Part shown: positions 21,276 to 32,094 of the stretch, one piece after another | Position numbering within the stretch: position 1 is the stretch's first letter | How the letters are laid out: each line of letters starts with the position of its first letter | Assembly: GCA_030280995.1 (NCBI GenBank) | Contig: JASXTE010000008.1 | Location: 27,424,193-27,488,192 of the forward strand | Direction of reading: 5' to 3' | DNA: 64,000 nt | Origin: Hemileia vastatrix | Taxonomy: Eukaryota; Basidiomycota; Pucciniomycetes; Pucciniales; Zaghouaniaceae | Program-made: the position numbers and the translations under genes | Notes under the pieces: model-generated | Database searches by the model: none | Seen by the model: the letters and a program-made list of their open reading frames with translations, nothing else | What the model was told of the DNA's origin: nothing

Positions 21276-21589
21276 CCGTCTGTCATCTGCAGACACAACT
21301 TTTTCCAATCTTTCATCCTATAACCCTTCATTGCAGCAACCTCCTTTACCAGAGCCCTGTCACCAATGTAAAAGATGACTTGCTTCACCATGTCAAAGTG
21401 AGAAGCACCATATACATTCCCAGAAGCCTCAAAAACCTCCAGAAACAACTTCACATCCTCACCCATAAACATAGGCCCCTTCCAGGACTTGATCCTGAAA
21501 GAAGGCCTAACAGAAACAGGAGGATTACCATCCTCAGTAGCACCATCATTTCCACTTCCACCACTAGAGAAAGAGGGTTCAGAAGCCAT
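21276..21589 (-). pseudogene. RT-A gag N-terminus
   Basis: Starts M-A-S-E-P-S-F-S-S-G-G at 21589, parallel to M-A-S-G-S-S in RT-C. It runs through W-K-G-P-M-F-M-G-E-D-V-K-L-F-L and D-W-K-K-L-C-L-Q-M-T-D to the solo LTR insertion. No internal stop in this piece, but the gene as a whole is split by two insertions. Confidence 0.88.
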
Positions 21590-21676
21590 GGTCCAATGAA
21601 TTCCAGAAAACCAATTTCCAAACACAGAAGAGAGTCCTAAAGTAACAGAAAAATTCAAAATTCTGACAATTCCTCA

Positions 21677-21693
21677 CCCCATTTTGGGCACTA
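21677..21693 (-). promoter_or_regulatory. RT-A degenerate primer-binding site
   Basis: Sense TAGTGCCCAAAATGGGG lies 4 nt from the LTR end, matching the RT-C PBS (TGGCGCCCAAAGTGGGG, also 4 nt away) with changes in the critical first bases. This fits an old inactive copy. Confidence 0.75.
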
Positions 21694-21697
21694 GAAA

Positions 21698-22134
21698 TGT
21701 AGAAAAAAAATGCTATAGTACTAGCTATAGGCCTTGACCAAGGGAGTTTGAGTAAAACTGGAGAGAAAAACCCTTGTCCCTTTGAGAAATACCAGGGGAG
21801 ATTTATTTGCTACAGAAAATTAGAGACTGTTACTATACATGTTCCAACACACATCTTGACTTCTTAACAAGTCAATACAGTAGCCAATTACAGACCACTG
21901 AGAACCAAAGAACTAGAAACCAGAAATGCAGAAATATCCACACCAGAAAAACAAAACACTGTGGACTTGCTGCACAGAAAACAGAAATAATACTTGATTC
22001 AGGTTGCAAAGCTACACCAGAGAAACCAGTCCCCAAAGTTGAGTTAAATGAAGAACTAAACTTGCAACAAACACAGCCAATTGTGGCCATAAAACAGTGA
22101 AAATTGATTTAGAAAACAATAATATCACCTCTGG
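21698..22134 (-). repeat. RT-A 5' LTR, U5-side part
   Basis: Sense end ...TCTACA at 21698. It matches the end of the RT-C LTRs in inverted orientation. The block stops at CTGG (22131-22134), where RT-C is inserted, and continues at 35878. Confidence 0.88.
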
Positions 22135-23121
22135 TGTGGTCTTATAACATTGACGGCGCCCTTTGTTGGTTTATTTGGTGTGGTTTTGATATGCCTTAAA
22201 GGGCATTGTTTAAATAATTAGGTGTTTTTCTGAAATTAATCAGAAAATATTAAGACTATGGAGATGTGGATACTACCATTAAACAGCCCAAGTTTTTCTC
22301 TATATTTTATGTCTTGATGACATTTTTCATATTCTAAGTATTAAAGGGATAATTTCTCATTTTTCATTTAAAAAGATTGCTGTTTAATTTTGTTTTTTGT
22401 GTTTTACAGGTTAACCTTAAGTCTAAGGGTTAAGTGCTTAGTACCATTTTAATGGGATAAATTTTCTCTACATTTTATTTCACAAGGTTGTTATAGCTTA
22501 ATTATGTGTGTTAGGTTAGACCGTGGGCCTTGGTGCTAGAGGGCTGGGAAGCGTTTCTAAAGAGGTTTTCTGCAATTTGGTGGTCAAGAACGCCAAATTC
22601 GTTGGTGTGCATGGGCTCTTAGTAAGTGGTCTGTGTTTATATAGTGAATAAGACAGTTTGGGGAAACTTTAAATATCATACAACCATCTGGAGGAGATAT
22701 CTTTGTTCCTCACTCAGTTTTCACTGTTTTCTGGCCACAATTGGCTGTGTTTGTTGCAAAGTGAGTTCTTCGCTTAAATTAACTTAGCAATTTGTTTCTC
22801 TGGTATAGTCTTTCAATCTATATCAAGTATTATTGCTGTCTCTGGTGTGGATTTGCAACCTACATCAAGTATCATTGCTTTTGTTGGTGTGGACATTGGT
22901 CTACATTTCAGTTCTTTGGTTTGGTAGTCTGTCTGTAGACTACTTTCTTGACTGATCAGGCAGTCAAGTGTGTTGGAAAAGGGGCTTTAGCAAACATGAA
23001 CCAATCTACTGTAGAAGGTGAATCTCACTTTATTTTTCTAAAGGGACAGGGGTTTTTCTCTCCAGTTTTACTCCAACTCCCTTGTTCAAGGCCTATAGCT
23101 ATCACTATAGGATCGTCTACA
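22135..23121 (+). repeat. RT-C 5' LTR
   Basis: 987 bp, TGTGGTCTTA...CGTCTACA. It differs from the 3' LTR by scattered substitutions and by lacking about 84 bp that the 3' copy has near 35185-35280. This larger divergence makes RT-C older than RT-B. Confidence 0.9.
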
Positions 23122-23125
23122 TTTC

Positions 23126-23142
23126 TGGCGCCCAAAGTGGGG
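23126..23142 (+). promoter_or_regulatory. RT-C primer-binding site
   Basis: TGGCGCCCAAAGTGGGG begins 4 nt after the LTR end. It is nearly identical to the RT-B site. Confidence 0.85.
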
Positions 23143-23213
23143 TCAAATCTGCTAGTTCTTTGGAATATCTATTGTCTTTTATTGGCCCTTTTCGGTGATT
23201 TTGGTCCAGAAGA

Positions 23214-25573
23214 ATGGCTTCTGGTTCTTCTATTATTGTGGTGACTGTCAGTGGGGTGGAAGGTCCTCCTGCTGTGATGGTTAGGGAGTGTGTTAGGATT
23301 AAAACTTTAGATGTTACCAAGTTTAATGGTGAAGATGTGAAGTGGTTTCTGGAGAAGTATAAAACTGCTGCTTTTGTGGATGGTGCTTCTTACCTGGAAA
23401 TGGCAAAGCAGATTATTTTCTTCATTTGTGATAGGGCAGTGGAGAAGGAGGTTGTGGCCATGCCTGGCTACAAGAAGAGGGATTGGAAGTTGCTGTGTAG
23501 GGAGATGGTGGATAGATGGGGTGTCAGGTTCACTATAGTGGATCTGAACAAGGTTGTCAGTGAATAGCAATCTTTTGGTGGTGTTGGTAACTTGCATAGT
23601 TACAGGAAGTTTCTGCTGCAGTTTGATCCTGTGGTGGAATATTTGGTGGAAGTGGAGGAGCTGGCACATGAAAATGCTTCCAAGGATGTTTTTTGGTCTG
23701 CCCTGGCTAGAGATGTAAGGATGGATGTGTTAAAGGAGCTGTCAAGGAAGGAGTTGATGAAGACTCTTTTTAATGGGAATCAGAAGTTGCCTGCCTTGGA
23801 AAAGGTGAAGGAGGCTGTGGAGGCCCATTTGAAGTTATTGGCTGTGAACACCTATCAGGAGGGATGTGCCAAATATGTCAGCAAAGTCAGTGAGGCTTTG
23901 GCTGAAGAGGAGATAAGAGTGAAGAAGGAAGAAAAGAATACAGTGAAGGTTCCCAAACAGGAGAGAGACCCAGTGGTGGAGCAGTTAGCTGATCTGATAA
24001 AACAGCTACATATTTTTGTTCAGGAGGATAAGAAGGCAAATAAGGTTCCTTCTCAGACTAGAGATTTTGATAAGAGGGCTTCTAGGAGTGATCATTGGGT
24101 CTGCTCTTATTGCAGCAGGAGGGTTCAAAAGTCAAATGATTGTTGGGCTCTGAACAGAGATGTGTAAGAGGGAAAGGTGGAGTTTAATGGCAGGGTGTTC
24201 AAGCTCCCTGATGGTTCATTTGTGAATCCCAGTGAGGAAAAGGCTCCTGTTGATTTGGTCAGGAGAAGGACTGGTCTCAATCAGAGGAAGCCAACGTTTG
24301 AGGAGATTCCTGATCAGGCAAAGTCTTCTGGTAAGGAAGATGACAATGTCAAGGTAAATGGGAAGGAGGATAATAATTTCTCTTTTTCTACTTCCTTTGG
24401 TGGGTTGGAATTGTATTCTTGTGGTGGACAGTCAAGTGAGGAATGTTTTGCTGTAGTTTATGATGTAGAAGCAGGAAAGGTGGGAAGGCCAAAGAGTTGT
24501 TCTCAGGCCCAACAAACACCTAAGACTTGTAAGGTTGATCCTAAGCTGAGTGAAGCTAGGAAAAAGTACAGCAAAGAGGAGCTGTACAAAATGTTTAAGG
24601 GGATTGCTGATATGGGCCCCCCTAGTTTTGGGTCATTGGACATGAATGGTGAGCCAATGCCTATGGAATTTGATTCTGACTCTGAGGAGGATTTCCCTTT
24701 GGCTTCATTTCCAAACCCTTCTGCAGTTAGAGGGTCAATGAGAGATCTGGTTTTATTCCTGTTGATGGTAAATCTGTTGGTGTTTCTGGTCCACAGGAAA
24801 ATTCTAGAACCAAGGTAGTGAAGCCAAGGGCTCACTTTGAGAGGCCAGTAGTTTCTGGCAAATCTAATGTTATGGACTCTGTTCTGGAAAGGATGAATCA
24901 GGGTCAGGTTTCCATCACTTATGGGGAATTGTATGCTATCAGTCCTGGGTTTGCTGATAGACAAAAGAAGTTGTTGACCAGAAGAATGGTTTTGTCTGGG
25001 GAGGTAGAATACATTTTTGATTCTGCTGAAACGTTTGGTGAGGGGTTGGAAACTCATTTCTCTGAACCTCTGGGATATTTAAATGTCACTCTGAATGACA
25101 GGGAGGCTAAGGCATTGGTGGATTCAGGCTCTCAGATCAACCTGATTTCCTTGTTTGAGGCTACTCATTTAGGCCTCCCCATCAAAACTGGTATTGGTGG
25201 CCACATCACTGAGTTGATGGGAACATCTGAATTTGTGAAGTTGGATGTTGGAGGAGCCTCAGGAAAGCTTCATTTTTACATTGCCAAAGGTGATGTAAAA
25301 GCTGTTTTGGGTGGAATATTCTTGATGGATTTCCAGGCAAGAATTGGTTATCGATTTGATATGGGAATAAGCTTGGAGTTAACTGGTGAAGATGAAAGAA
25401 GACTTCACATGAGGCTGTCATCTCCTGGAGATGATGGTTGTGATACCAGGCCTGATTTGTCTTTTATGTGTCAATGCATGGATTGTTGTAGGAGAAGAAG
25501 GGAAGTGGGTTCTGCCTCTGGTTTTTTGGAGTGTGGATCAGGCTCTATTGGGAGTCTATATTTTTTAAAGTGA
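23214..25573 (+). pseudogene. RT-C gag-protease
   Basis: Starts M-A-S-G-S-S-I-I-V-V. One frame runs from 23214 to about 24740, interrupted by TAG at 23565 (tryptophan in the sisters) and TAA near 24165 (serine in RT-A). A small deletion near 24740 moves it to the frame that ends at 25573. The knuckle reads V-C-S-Y-C-S-R-R-V-Q-K-S-N-D-C, so the last cysteine is kept but the G-H pair is lost. The protease motif A-L-V-D-S-G-S-Q-I-N-L-I-S is at about 25108-25150. The gene ends one codon after the slippery heptamer. Confidence 0.9.
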
Positions 25574-25645
25574 TGAGGGCTTATCACACAGGTACTAAAA
25601 ACTCTCCCCAAGATGAGGAAATCCCAGGTTTTAGTAGATCAGCTC
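25561..25645 (+). promoter_or_regulatory. Programmed -1 frameshift signal, RT-C gag-pol
   Basis: Heptamer T TTT TTA (25561-25567), AAG, TGA stop (25571-25573). After a 9-nt spacer an outer stem GGGCTTATC (25577-25585) pairs with GATCAGCTC (25637-25645) with one mismatch, and an inner stem ACTAAAA (25594-25600) pairs with TTTTAGT (25629-25635). The inner stem sequence differs completely from RT-A and RT-B yet pairs. Confidence 0.82.
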
Positions 25646-28600
25646 CCTTTGAGATATACCAAGTGTATTTTCAACTTTCTCTTTTTAATGTTTCTCTTTT
25701 CTGCAAGTATTCATCAATTTTTTTTCAAGTCTCTGTTCTCTCTCAAGATTTTCTATTAATTTTAATTCAAGTTCAAAAAAGAAGATGTGTTATATATCTT
25801 TATTGAAAGACATGTGGAAAAGCTGTGGAGTAGTGAGATTGGGGTCTAAAAGTAAGTCCTTTAAATGGTGCACCGCTAGGGTCTTTTCTACACCTTTTAA
25901 AAACATAACCTTGGCCACACATGTGAGCGATGGGGAAACCCTTGGTTTTTGTTCCAGGTCTGGTGGAGAAGATGTCCTGAAGATCCCTCAAGTTGACAGT
26001 AGATCCGCAAAGTACAAGAAGGTGGCACAGATGATTAGGCCTGTCAATGGGCCTATGCCTGTAGGTTTGAATCCTCTGTTGAAGAGATCCGTACTGTACT
26101 ACTCTGGTGAAGAATCCTCCTGATTTTGAGGAAACTGCTAGGGTGACAGTGGAAAGGTTGAAGTTTGTTAATTTTGGTCCTGATGGTTGGTTGTCTGATG
26201 AGGAAAAGAAGTTTTTGTTGCACTTTATTATGCTGAGGGAGAAGGCGGTGGCATTTGTTGAAGAGTAAAGGTGTGTGTTGAAACACTCTTATGGGGAACC
26301 TTACTTGATTCCTGTGGTTTGTCATGAACCTTGGCAAATCAAACATATTCCCATTCCAGCTTCTATCCTGGAAGATTTTGTGGAGATTTTTAAGGAAAGA
26401 GTCAGGACTAGATTGTATGAACAATCAACTTCTAGTTCCTGAATTCTGGTTTTCTGTGTTAAAAAGCAGAATGGGAAGCTGAGGGTGGTACATGATGTTA
26501 GAGCCCTGAATAGAATTACTATCAAGGATGCGGGGATGCCTCCAAGTGTGGAGGAATTTGGGGAAGCTTTTGTGGAAAGGGTGTGTTATGGTTTGGGTGA
26601 TAATATGGTTGGTTATGATGAATGGGGACCTCACACTGATTCACAGCCACTCACAATGTTTGAGACTCCTCTGGGAAAATTTCAGCTTACTAGGTTTCCT
26701 CAAGGAGCAACTAATTCATTAGCAATTTATCAAGCAAAAATGGGTTGGATTTTACAGGATGAGTTTCCTACTCATTCTGGTATTTTTATTGATGACATTG
26801 GAATTAAAGGACCCTCCACTGATTATGGAAATGAGGTTCTGAAGTAGAACACAGGTATAAGAAGAATTGTTTGAGAATATGCAAATACTCTAGAGAGAGA
26901 ATTTTTTAGAATTGAAGAGGGTGGTTTGACTATTTTTGGGTCAAAGTTTTGTTGTTGTGTTCCAGCTCTGGAAATTATTGGTCATGTGGTATGTAAAGAA
27001 GGGAGGATTATGGCAAAGAAGAAGCTTAATAAAATTCAGTCATGGCCAAGGCCTAAAAATACTACTGAAGTCTGGGGATTTTTGGGAGTTTGTGTGTATG
27101 TCAGGATTTTTATTAAAGATTTTTCTTTTTTGGCTTCACCTTAAAGGAGGCTGACCAGAAAAGATGCAAAGTGGGAATGGTCTGAAGAGTGTGAAGAGGC
27201 TTTTCAGAAGTTGAAGAAGGTGGTGGGTGAAAATATTATTCTTCACAAGTTTGATTATGGTGTGGGAGCTGGAAAAATTTATCAGGCGGTGGACTCAAGT
27301 TATATTTCTGCTGGTGCTGTTTTGTCTCAGGAAGATAAAGCTGGGAAATTCAGGCTAGTAAGGTATGAGTCTGTGGCTTTCCTGAGGTGGAATCTAGGTA
27401 TTCTCAGCCAAAGTTGGAATTGTGTGGTGTAACAAAAATTTTGAAGAAGCTAGGTGGATGCTAAATATCTGGTTCAAATGATCAACACACATAGTCTTCC
27501 AAATGCTCCAATGACTATGTGGGTGGCATTCATTCAACATTTTTCTTTTGGCCTGGTGCACAAGCCAGGTAAAACTTTTATGATTCCAGATGGATTGTCA
27601 AGACTACTGCCCACAGATGAAGATTCTGATTTGGAAGAAATTAATGAAGATGTCCCAGTGGTTAGGGCCAGTACAAAGGGTGCTGAAGATTTTTCTCTCC
27701 TCCCCTATGAGGCTAAACTGGAAGATTGTTCTCTCCTCCCCCAAGTGGTTAAACTGGCTGGTTCTGATCTTGATTCTCGTGATAGAGATGTTTTTGTGGA
27801 TGAAGATAGGCCAGTTGCTTGGGATGGTTCAAATTTAGAAAATGGTATTTTTGTTAGTGAACTGGATTCTCATAAGATTCAGTGGAAGAAAAAGGATGTA
27901 ACAAAGTTTAAGGATTGGTGTCCTAATTGGGCCGTTGTTTTGCTTTTGTGCACAATGGTGATTTAGATGACAGGGTTGTACCCTTGGATGTTGTTTTGTT
28001 GGATTTTGAAGATGAGACCTGGGGTCAGACTGGGTTCTATTTTATTTTGGTTGAATATCTGTTAACCTTGGAGAGGCCAGATACTTGGGTGGCAATCAAG
28101 AAGAAAAGTCCTGAATTCTATGTGTCAGGAAGGCAGTTGATGAAGAGGAGACATCCAAATCCTCAAGTAGAGGTGACTCAGAAGAAGGTCAAGAGTTGGT
28201 GTTGAAGTCTTTACATGAAGACCTTGGTCACAGAGGCTTTGGTGAGACTTATAGAAGAGTAGCAGATAGATTTTGGTGGCCAGGTATGAAGTTGGCTGTG
28301 CAGGGTTGGGTTCAATTTTGTGCAGAATGTCAAAGAAGAAGTCACTTGAAACCTAAAGAGGTTGGCCGTGCTACTGGTGAATCAACTGTGTTTGGAAGTG
28401 TCATTATCGATGCTATCCATATTAAAGAGGGCAGGTATCAATACCTGATTGTTTCCAGGGATGATTTGTCTGGTTGGGTGGAGGCAGCGCCTCTGGTTAA
28501 TTTGACTGCCAAAAATGTGGCAGAAGTTTAGAAGAAATAATGGGTGTTTAGATATGGGTTGATGATTTTGGTGACAAATGACGGTGGGCCAGAGCTTGGA

Positions 28601-29275
28601 GCTGAATTCAAAGAAGCTGTGGCAAGTATTGGTTCTAAAGTTAGGGTGGCTACACCTTATTATCCTGAAGCTGAAGGCATGGTTGAAAGAGGTCATCAAG
28701 CTATCAAGAATTCTTTGGTGAAGATGTGTGGAGATAGTGCTGAAATGTGGAGGCATTATTTACCCTTGGTGGTATTTGCTGATAGGGTAACTGTGAAGAG
28801 GACAACTGCCTATTCTCCTTATGAATTAATTTTTGGTCAGAAAGAAGTTATACCAGTGGATTTGGAAGCTGTCTCTTATCTTGGAATTTATTGGGATGAT
28901 GTATGCTCAACAGAAGATTTTCTCTGTGCCAGAATGCAACAGTTGGAATGTAGTGAGGAATTTCAAGAGAAGGAATACTCTAGAATGATGAAGATAAGAA
29001 ATCAATCAGTCAGATACTAGAACAAGAATTTGGCTCATAGACTCAGGAATCCCTTGAAACCTGGCTGTTTGGTTTTAGTGTATAATAAAATTTTGGAGAG
29101 ACAGTGGGGAAGGATGTTTGCTGACAGATGGAATGGACCTTACAGAGTCAGATCTCAGGTTTCTGAAGGTTCTTATGTTTTGGAAGAGTTGGATGGTGCA
29201 GTCTTAATGAAAAGAGTGGCTGCTGATGAGGTGAAGGGATTTTACCCAAGAGGCACTAGAAGTGAAGAAGATTGA
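25574..29275 (+). pseudogene. RT-C pol remnant (RT, RNase H, integrase)
   Basis: Enters by -1 shift from 25561. It lacks the repeat array of RT-B. Recognisable in order: linker (25980-26260), RT with K-L-R-V-V-H-D-V-R-A-L-N-R and F-I-D-D-I-G (about 26783-26800), RNase H (A-V-D-S-S-Y near 27290; P-D-G-L-S-R near 27590), integrase zinc finger H-E-D-L-G-H-R-G...C-A-E-C (28215-28335), core with T-N-D-G-G-P-E-L (28575-28600) and G-M-V-E-R-G-H (28678-28700), and C-terminal G-C-L-V-L-V-Y-N. At least nine frame breaks or stops occur, and an internal piece near 27440 is deleted. Two L-x-x-E/V-x-K-L hairpin motifs lie at 27700-27760. Confidence 0.9.
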
Positions 29276-30453
29276 CTCCACAGTGAGGATAAACTATGGA
29301 CCATTCTTTAATTCTGCATTTTTTTGGTGATAATTCTGCGCATCTGTTTTGATGGAAACTTTTGTTAGAAGGTACCCATGGTTGGGGCTTCTAGATTTGA
29401 TCTTGGCAAGTGTGGGGGTAACTGATGGGCTGGCTGCTCTATCAACAGTTATTCCAGATTTTCTGTTTCCAACCCCTTCTCTTAATTTGGTTGAACCCTA
29501 GTATTGGTTTTTCTTCACAGGATTTAGTCCTCTATGACTTTAAACTGGAAATTCTTTTGGTCTTCAAGTACCAGACTCTTCAAATTTATTGGTTTTGATT
29601 TTTTGTTGTGTTTTTGTTAGAAGGTACCCAGGGGGGGCTTCTAGATTTTATTTTGGAAAGTGTTGGGGTAACTGATGAGCTGGCTGTACTGTAGAACAGT
29701 TACCCCATAATGTCTGTTTCAAGTATTTTATTTGTCCTAGTTGAATCCTAGTTCTGGTTTTTGTTATTCAGGTTTCAATTCCACTATAACTTTAAACTGG
29801 CTTTGGACTGGCTTCTTTGTTCTTTTGGTTTGGTGGAAAATCACTGGTGGGCTCCCATCATTTTTACTAATTGGAGGGAGCCCACCCAGTGCTCATTTCT
29901 TTGGACTGGACTTTCTATGGAGCCGGACTTTTTCTTTTTCTTTTTTTCTGATTTATGTGTTTATTGTTGTGTTAGATAGTAGTTTTAGATTTTTTTCTTT
30001 TTTCTCTTTTTTTTCTTTTAATTCTTATATAGGTGTTATTAGGATGTAACGACAGAAAAATCACAAAATTATGGTGTTACCACATCAGGGTAATCTGGAT
30101 GTGGGAAAGTATTGGTGGGGAAAGGCTCATCAATTGGCCGGGCAATGCTGTTTTCTTTTTTATTTATTTCATTTTTTTATGTGTTTCATTTTTTATTATT
30201 TTCTTTAATTTCTAAAATTTATCTCAATTCATTAAAATTTTTTAAAGGTTTATCCACATAAAGTTGCACTTGGATGTGGGTAAGGTATCAATGGATCAGC
30301 TTATTAATTGGCTGGGGAATACCATTTGTAATAATTATTTATTTAATATTATTTTATTCATTTCATTTTAATCTTTCAGCTCTCATAATTTTGTTAGGCA
30401 ATTTTGTTTAATTATTTCCAAATTTTTATAGTATGTTAGTAGTTTAGTAGTTT
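29276..30453 (+). other. RT-C 3' non-coding region, conserved hairpins
   Basis: No gene. AAACTG-tailed hairpins are present at about 29277, 29530 and 29780. A segment with GGGGTAACTG...CAGTTACCCC is duplicated at a 250-bp offset (29415-29455 and 29665-29706; the first has two changes in one arm). Larger hairpins matching RT-B lie at 29847-29900 (CACTGGTGGGCTCCC...GGGAGCCCACCCAGTG), 30080-30105 (CCACATC...GATGTGG) and 30250-30275. Confidence 0.8.
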
Positions 30454-31581
30454 AAAATAAAAATAAAAATAAAAATAAAAATAAAAATAAAAATAAAAAT
30501 AAAAATAAAAATAAAAATAAAAATAAAAATAAAAATAAAAATAAAAATAAAAATAAAAATAAAAATAAAAATAAAAATAAAAATAAAAATAAAAATAAAA
30601 ATAAAAATAAAAATAAAAATAAAAATAAAAATAAAAATAAAAATAAAAATAAAAATAAAAATAAAAATAAAAATAAAAATAAAAATAAAAATAAAAATAA
30701 AAATAAAAATAAAAATAAAAATAAAAATAAAAATAAAAATAAAAATAAAAATAAAAATAAAAATAAAAATAAAAATAAAAATAAAAATAAAAATAAAAAT
30801 AAAAATAAAAATAAAAATAAAAATAAAAATAAAAATAAAAATAAAAATAAAAATAAAAATAAAAATAAAAATAAAAATAAAAATAAAAATAAAAATAAAA
30901 ATAAAAATAAAAATAAAAATAAAAATAAAAATAAAAATAAAAATAAAAATAAAAATAAAAATAAAAATAAAAATAAAAATAAAAATAAAAATAAAAATAA
31001 AAATAAAAATAAAAATAAAAATAAAAATAAAAATAAAAATAAAAATAAAAATAAAAATAAAAATAAAAATAAAAATAAAAATAAAAATAAAAATAAAAAT
31101 AAAAATAAAAATAAAAATAAAAATAAAAATAAAAATAAAAATAAAAATAAAAATAAAAATAAAAATAAAAATAAAAATAAAAATAAAAATAAAAATAAAA
31201 ATAAAAATAAAAATAAAAATAAAAATAAAAATAAAAATAAAAATAAAAATAAAAATAAAAATAAAAATAAAAATAAAAATAAAAATAAAAATAAAAATAA
31301 AAATAAAAATAAAAATAAAAATAAAAATAAAAATAAAAATAAAAATAAAAATAAAAATAAAAATAAAAATAAAAATAAAAATAAAAATAAAAATAAAAAT
31401 AAAAATAAAAATAAAAATAAAAATAAAAATAAAAATAAAAATAAAAATAAAAATAAAAATAAAAATAAAAATAAAAATAAAAATAAAAATAAAAATAAAA
31501 ATAAAAATAAAAATAAAAATAAAAATAAAAAAAAAAAAAATAAAAATAAAAATAAAAATAAAAATAAAAATAAATAAAAAA
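30454..31581 (+). repeat. (AAAAAT)n microsatellite, about 188 units
   Basis: An almost pure 6-bp array of about 1.1 kb with one interruption near 31530 (a poly-A run). Long ORFs on the minus strand across it encode only F-Y or I-F dipeptides and are artefacts of the period. Confidence 0.98.
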
Positions 31582-31597
31582 TTTTTTTTTAGATATA

Positions 31598-31844
31598 CAC
31601 CACACAATATGGGGGGAAGACTTGCTGGCAAGTCCGCAACCTTGGACCCAAACTCACCACATATTCAACACACATTGAGCTATTGATAAAGGAACCATAC
31701 AATCAGGGATAAACACCACTCAGCAGAACAGTTTTAGGTGGGTGTTCAAGTAGGGTTCCATATGGGTTCAGTATGAGTTCAGTCTGAGTTCCATCTGAGT
31801 TCAGGTTGAGGACTTGCTAGCAAGTCCACCCCCTATATTTTGTA
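31598..31844 (+). mobile_element. Short CACTA-like element inside RT-C
   Basis: About 247 bp. The left end is CACCACACAATATGGGGGG and the right end, inverted, is CACTACAAAATATAGGGGG. Both are followed inward by GACTTGCTnGCAAGTC palindromes. Flanks ATA on both sides suggest a 3-bp duplication. The right side has repeated GAGTTCAGTCT/GAGTTCCATCT 11-mers. CACTA-type start, 3-bp duplication and subterminal repeats fit the CACTA (EnSpm) superfamily; no transposase is present. Confidence 0.65.
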
Positions 31845-32094
31845 GTGATATCTGTTAGTTGTTATTATTTTTTTCTGCTTAGTGAAATTTTAATTCTTTT
31901 ATTTAATGAAGGGATGAAGAAGAACCTGGCGGTTGGTCCAGTTGGTGTTGGTGTTTTTGTTTTTTGTTTGGATTGGAGGAATAACTGTGTTCTTTGTAGT
32001 GCAGGCGGCTGGAGAAAGTATATGGGTTATAGTGGTCAGGTACCAGGTCAGAAGGTAAACTTTGGGAAGAAGAGGAAGAAGCAGGAATGGAGTG

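Noticed and set aside
30436..31631. Two overlapping 390-residue minus-strand ORFs of F-Y and I-F dipeptides
   Set aside because: They are simply the AAAAAT repeat read in two frames.
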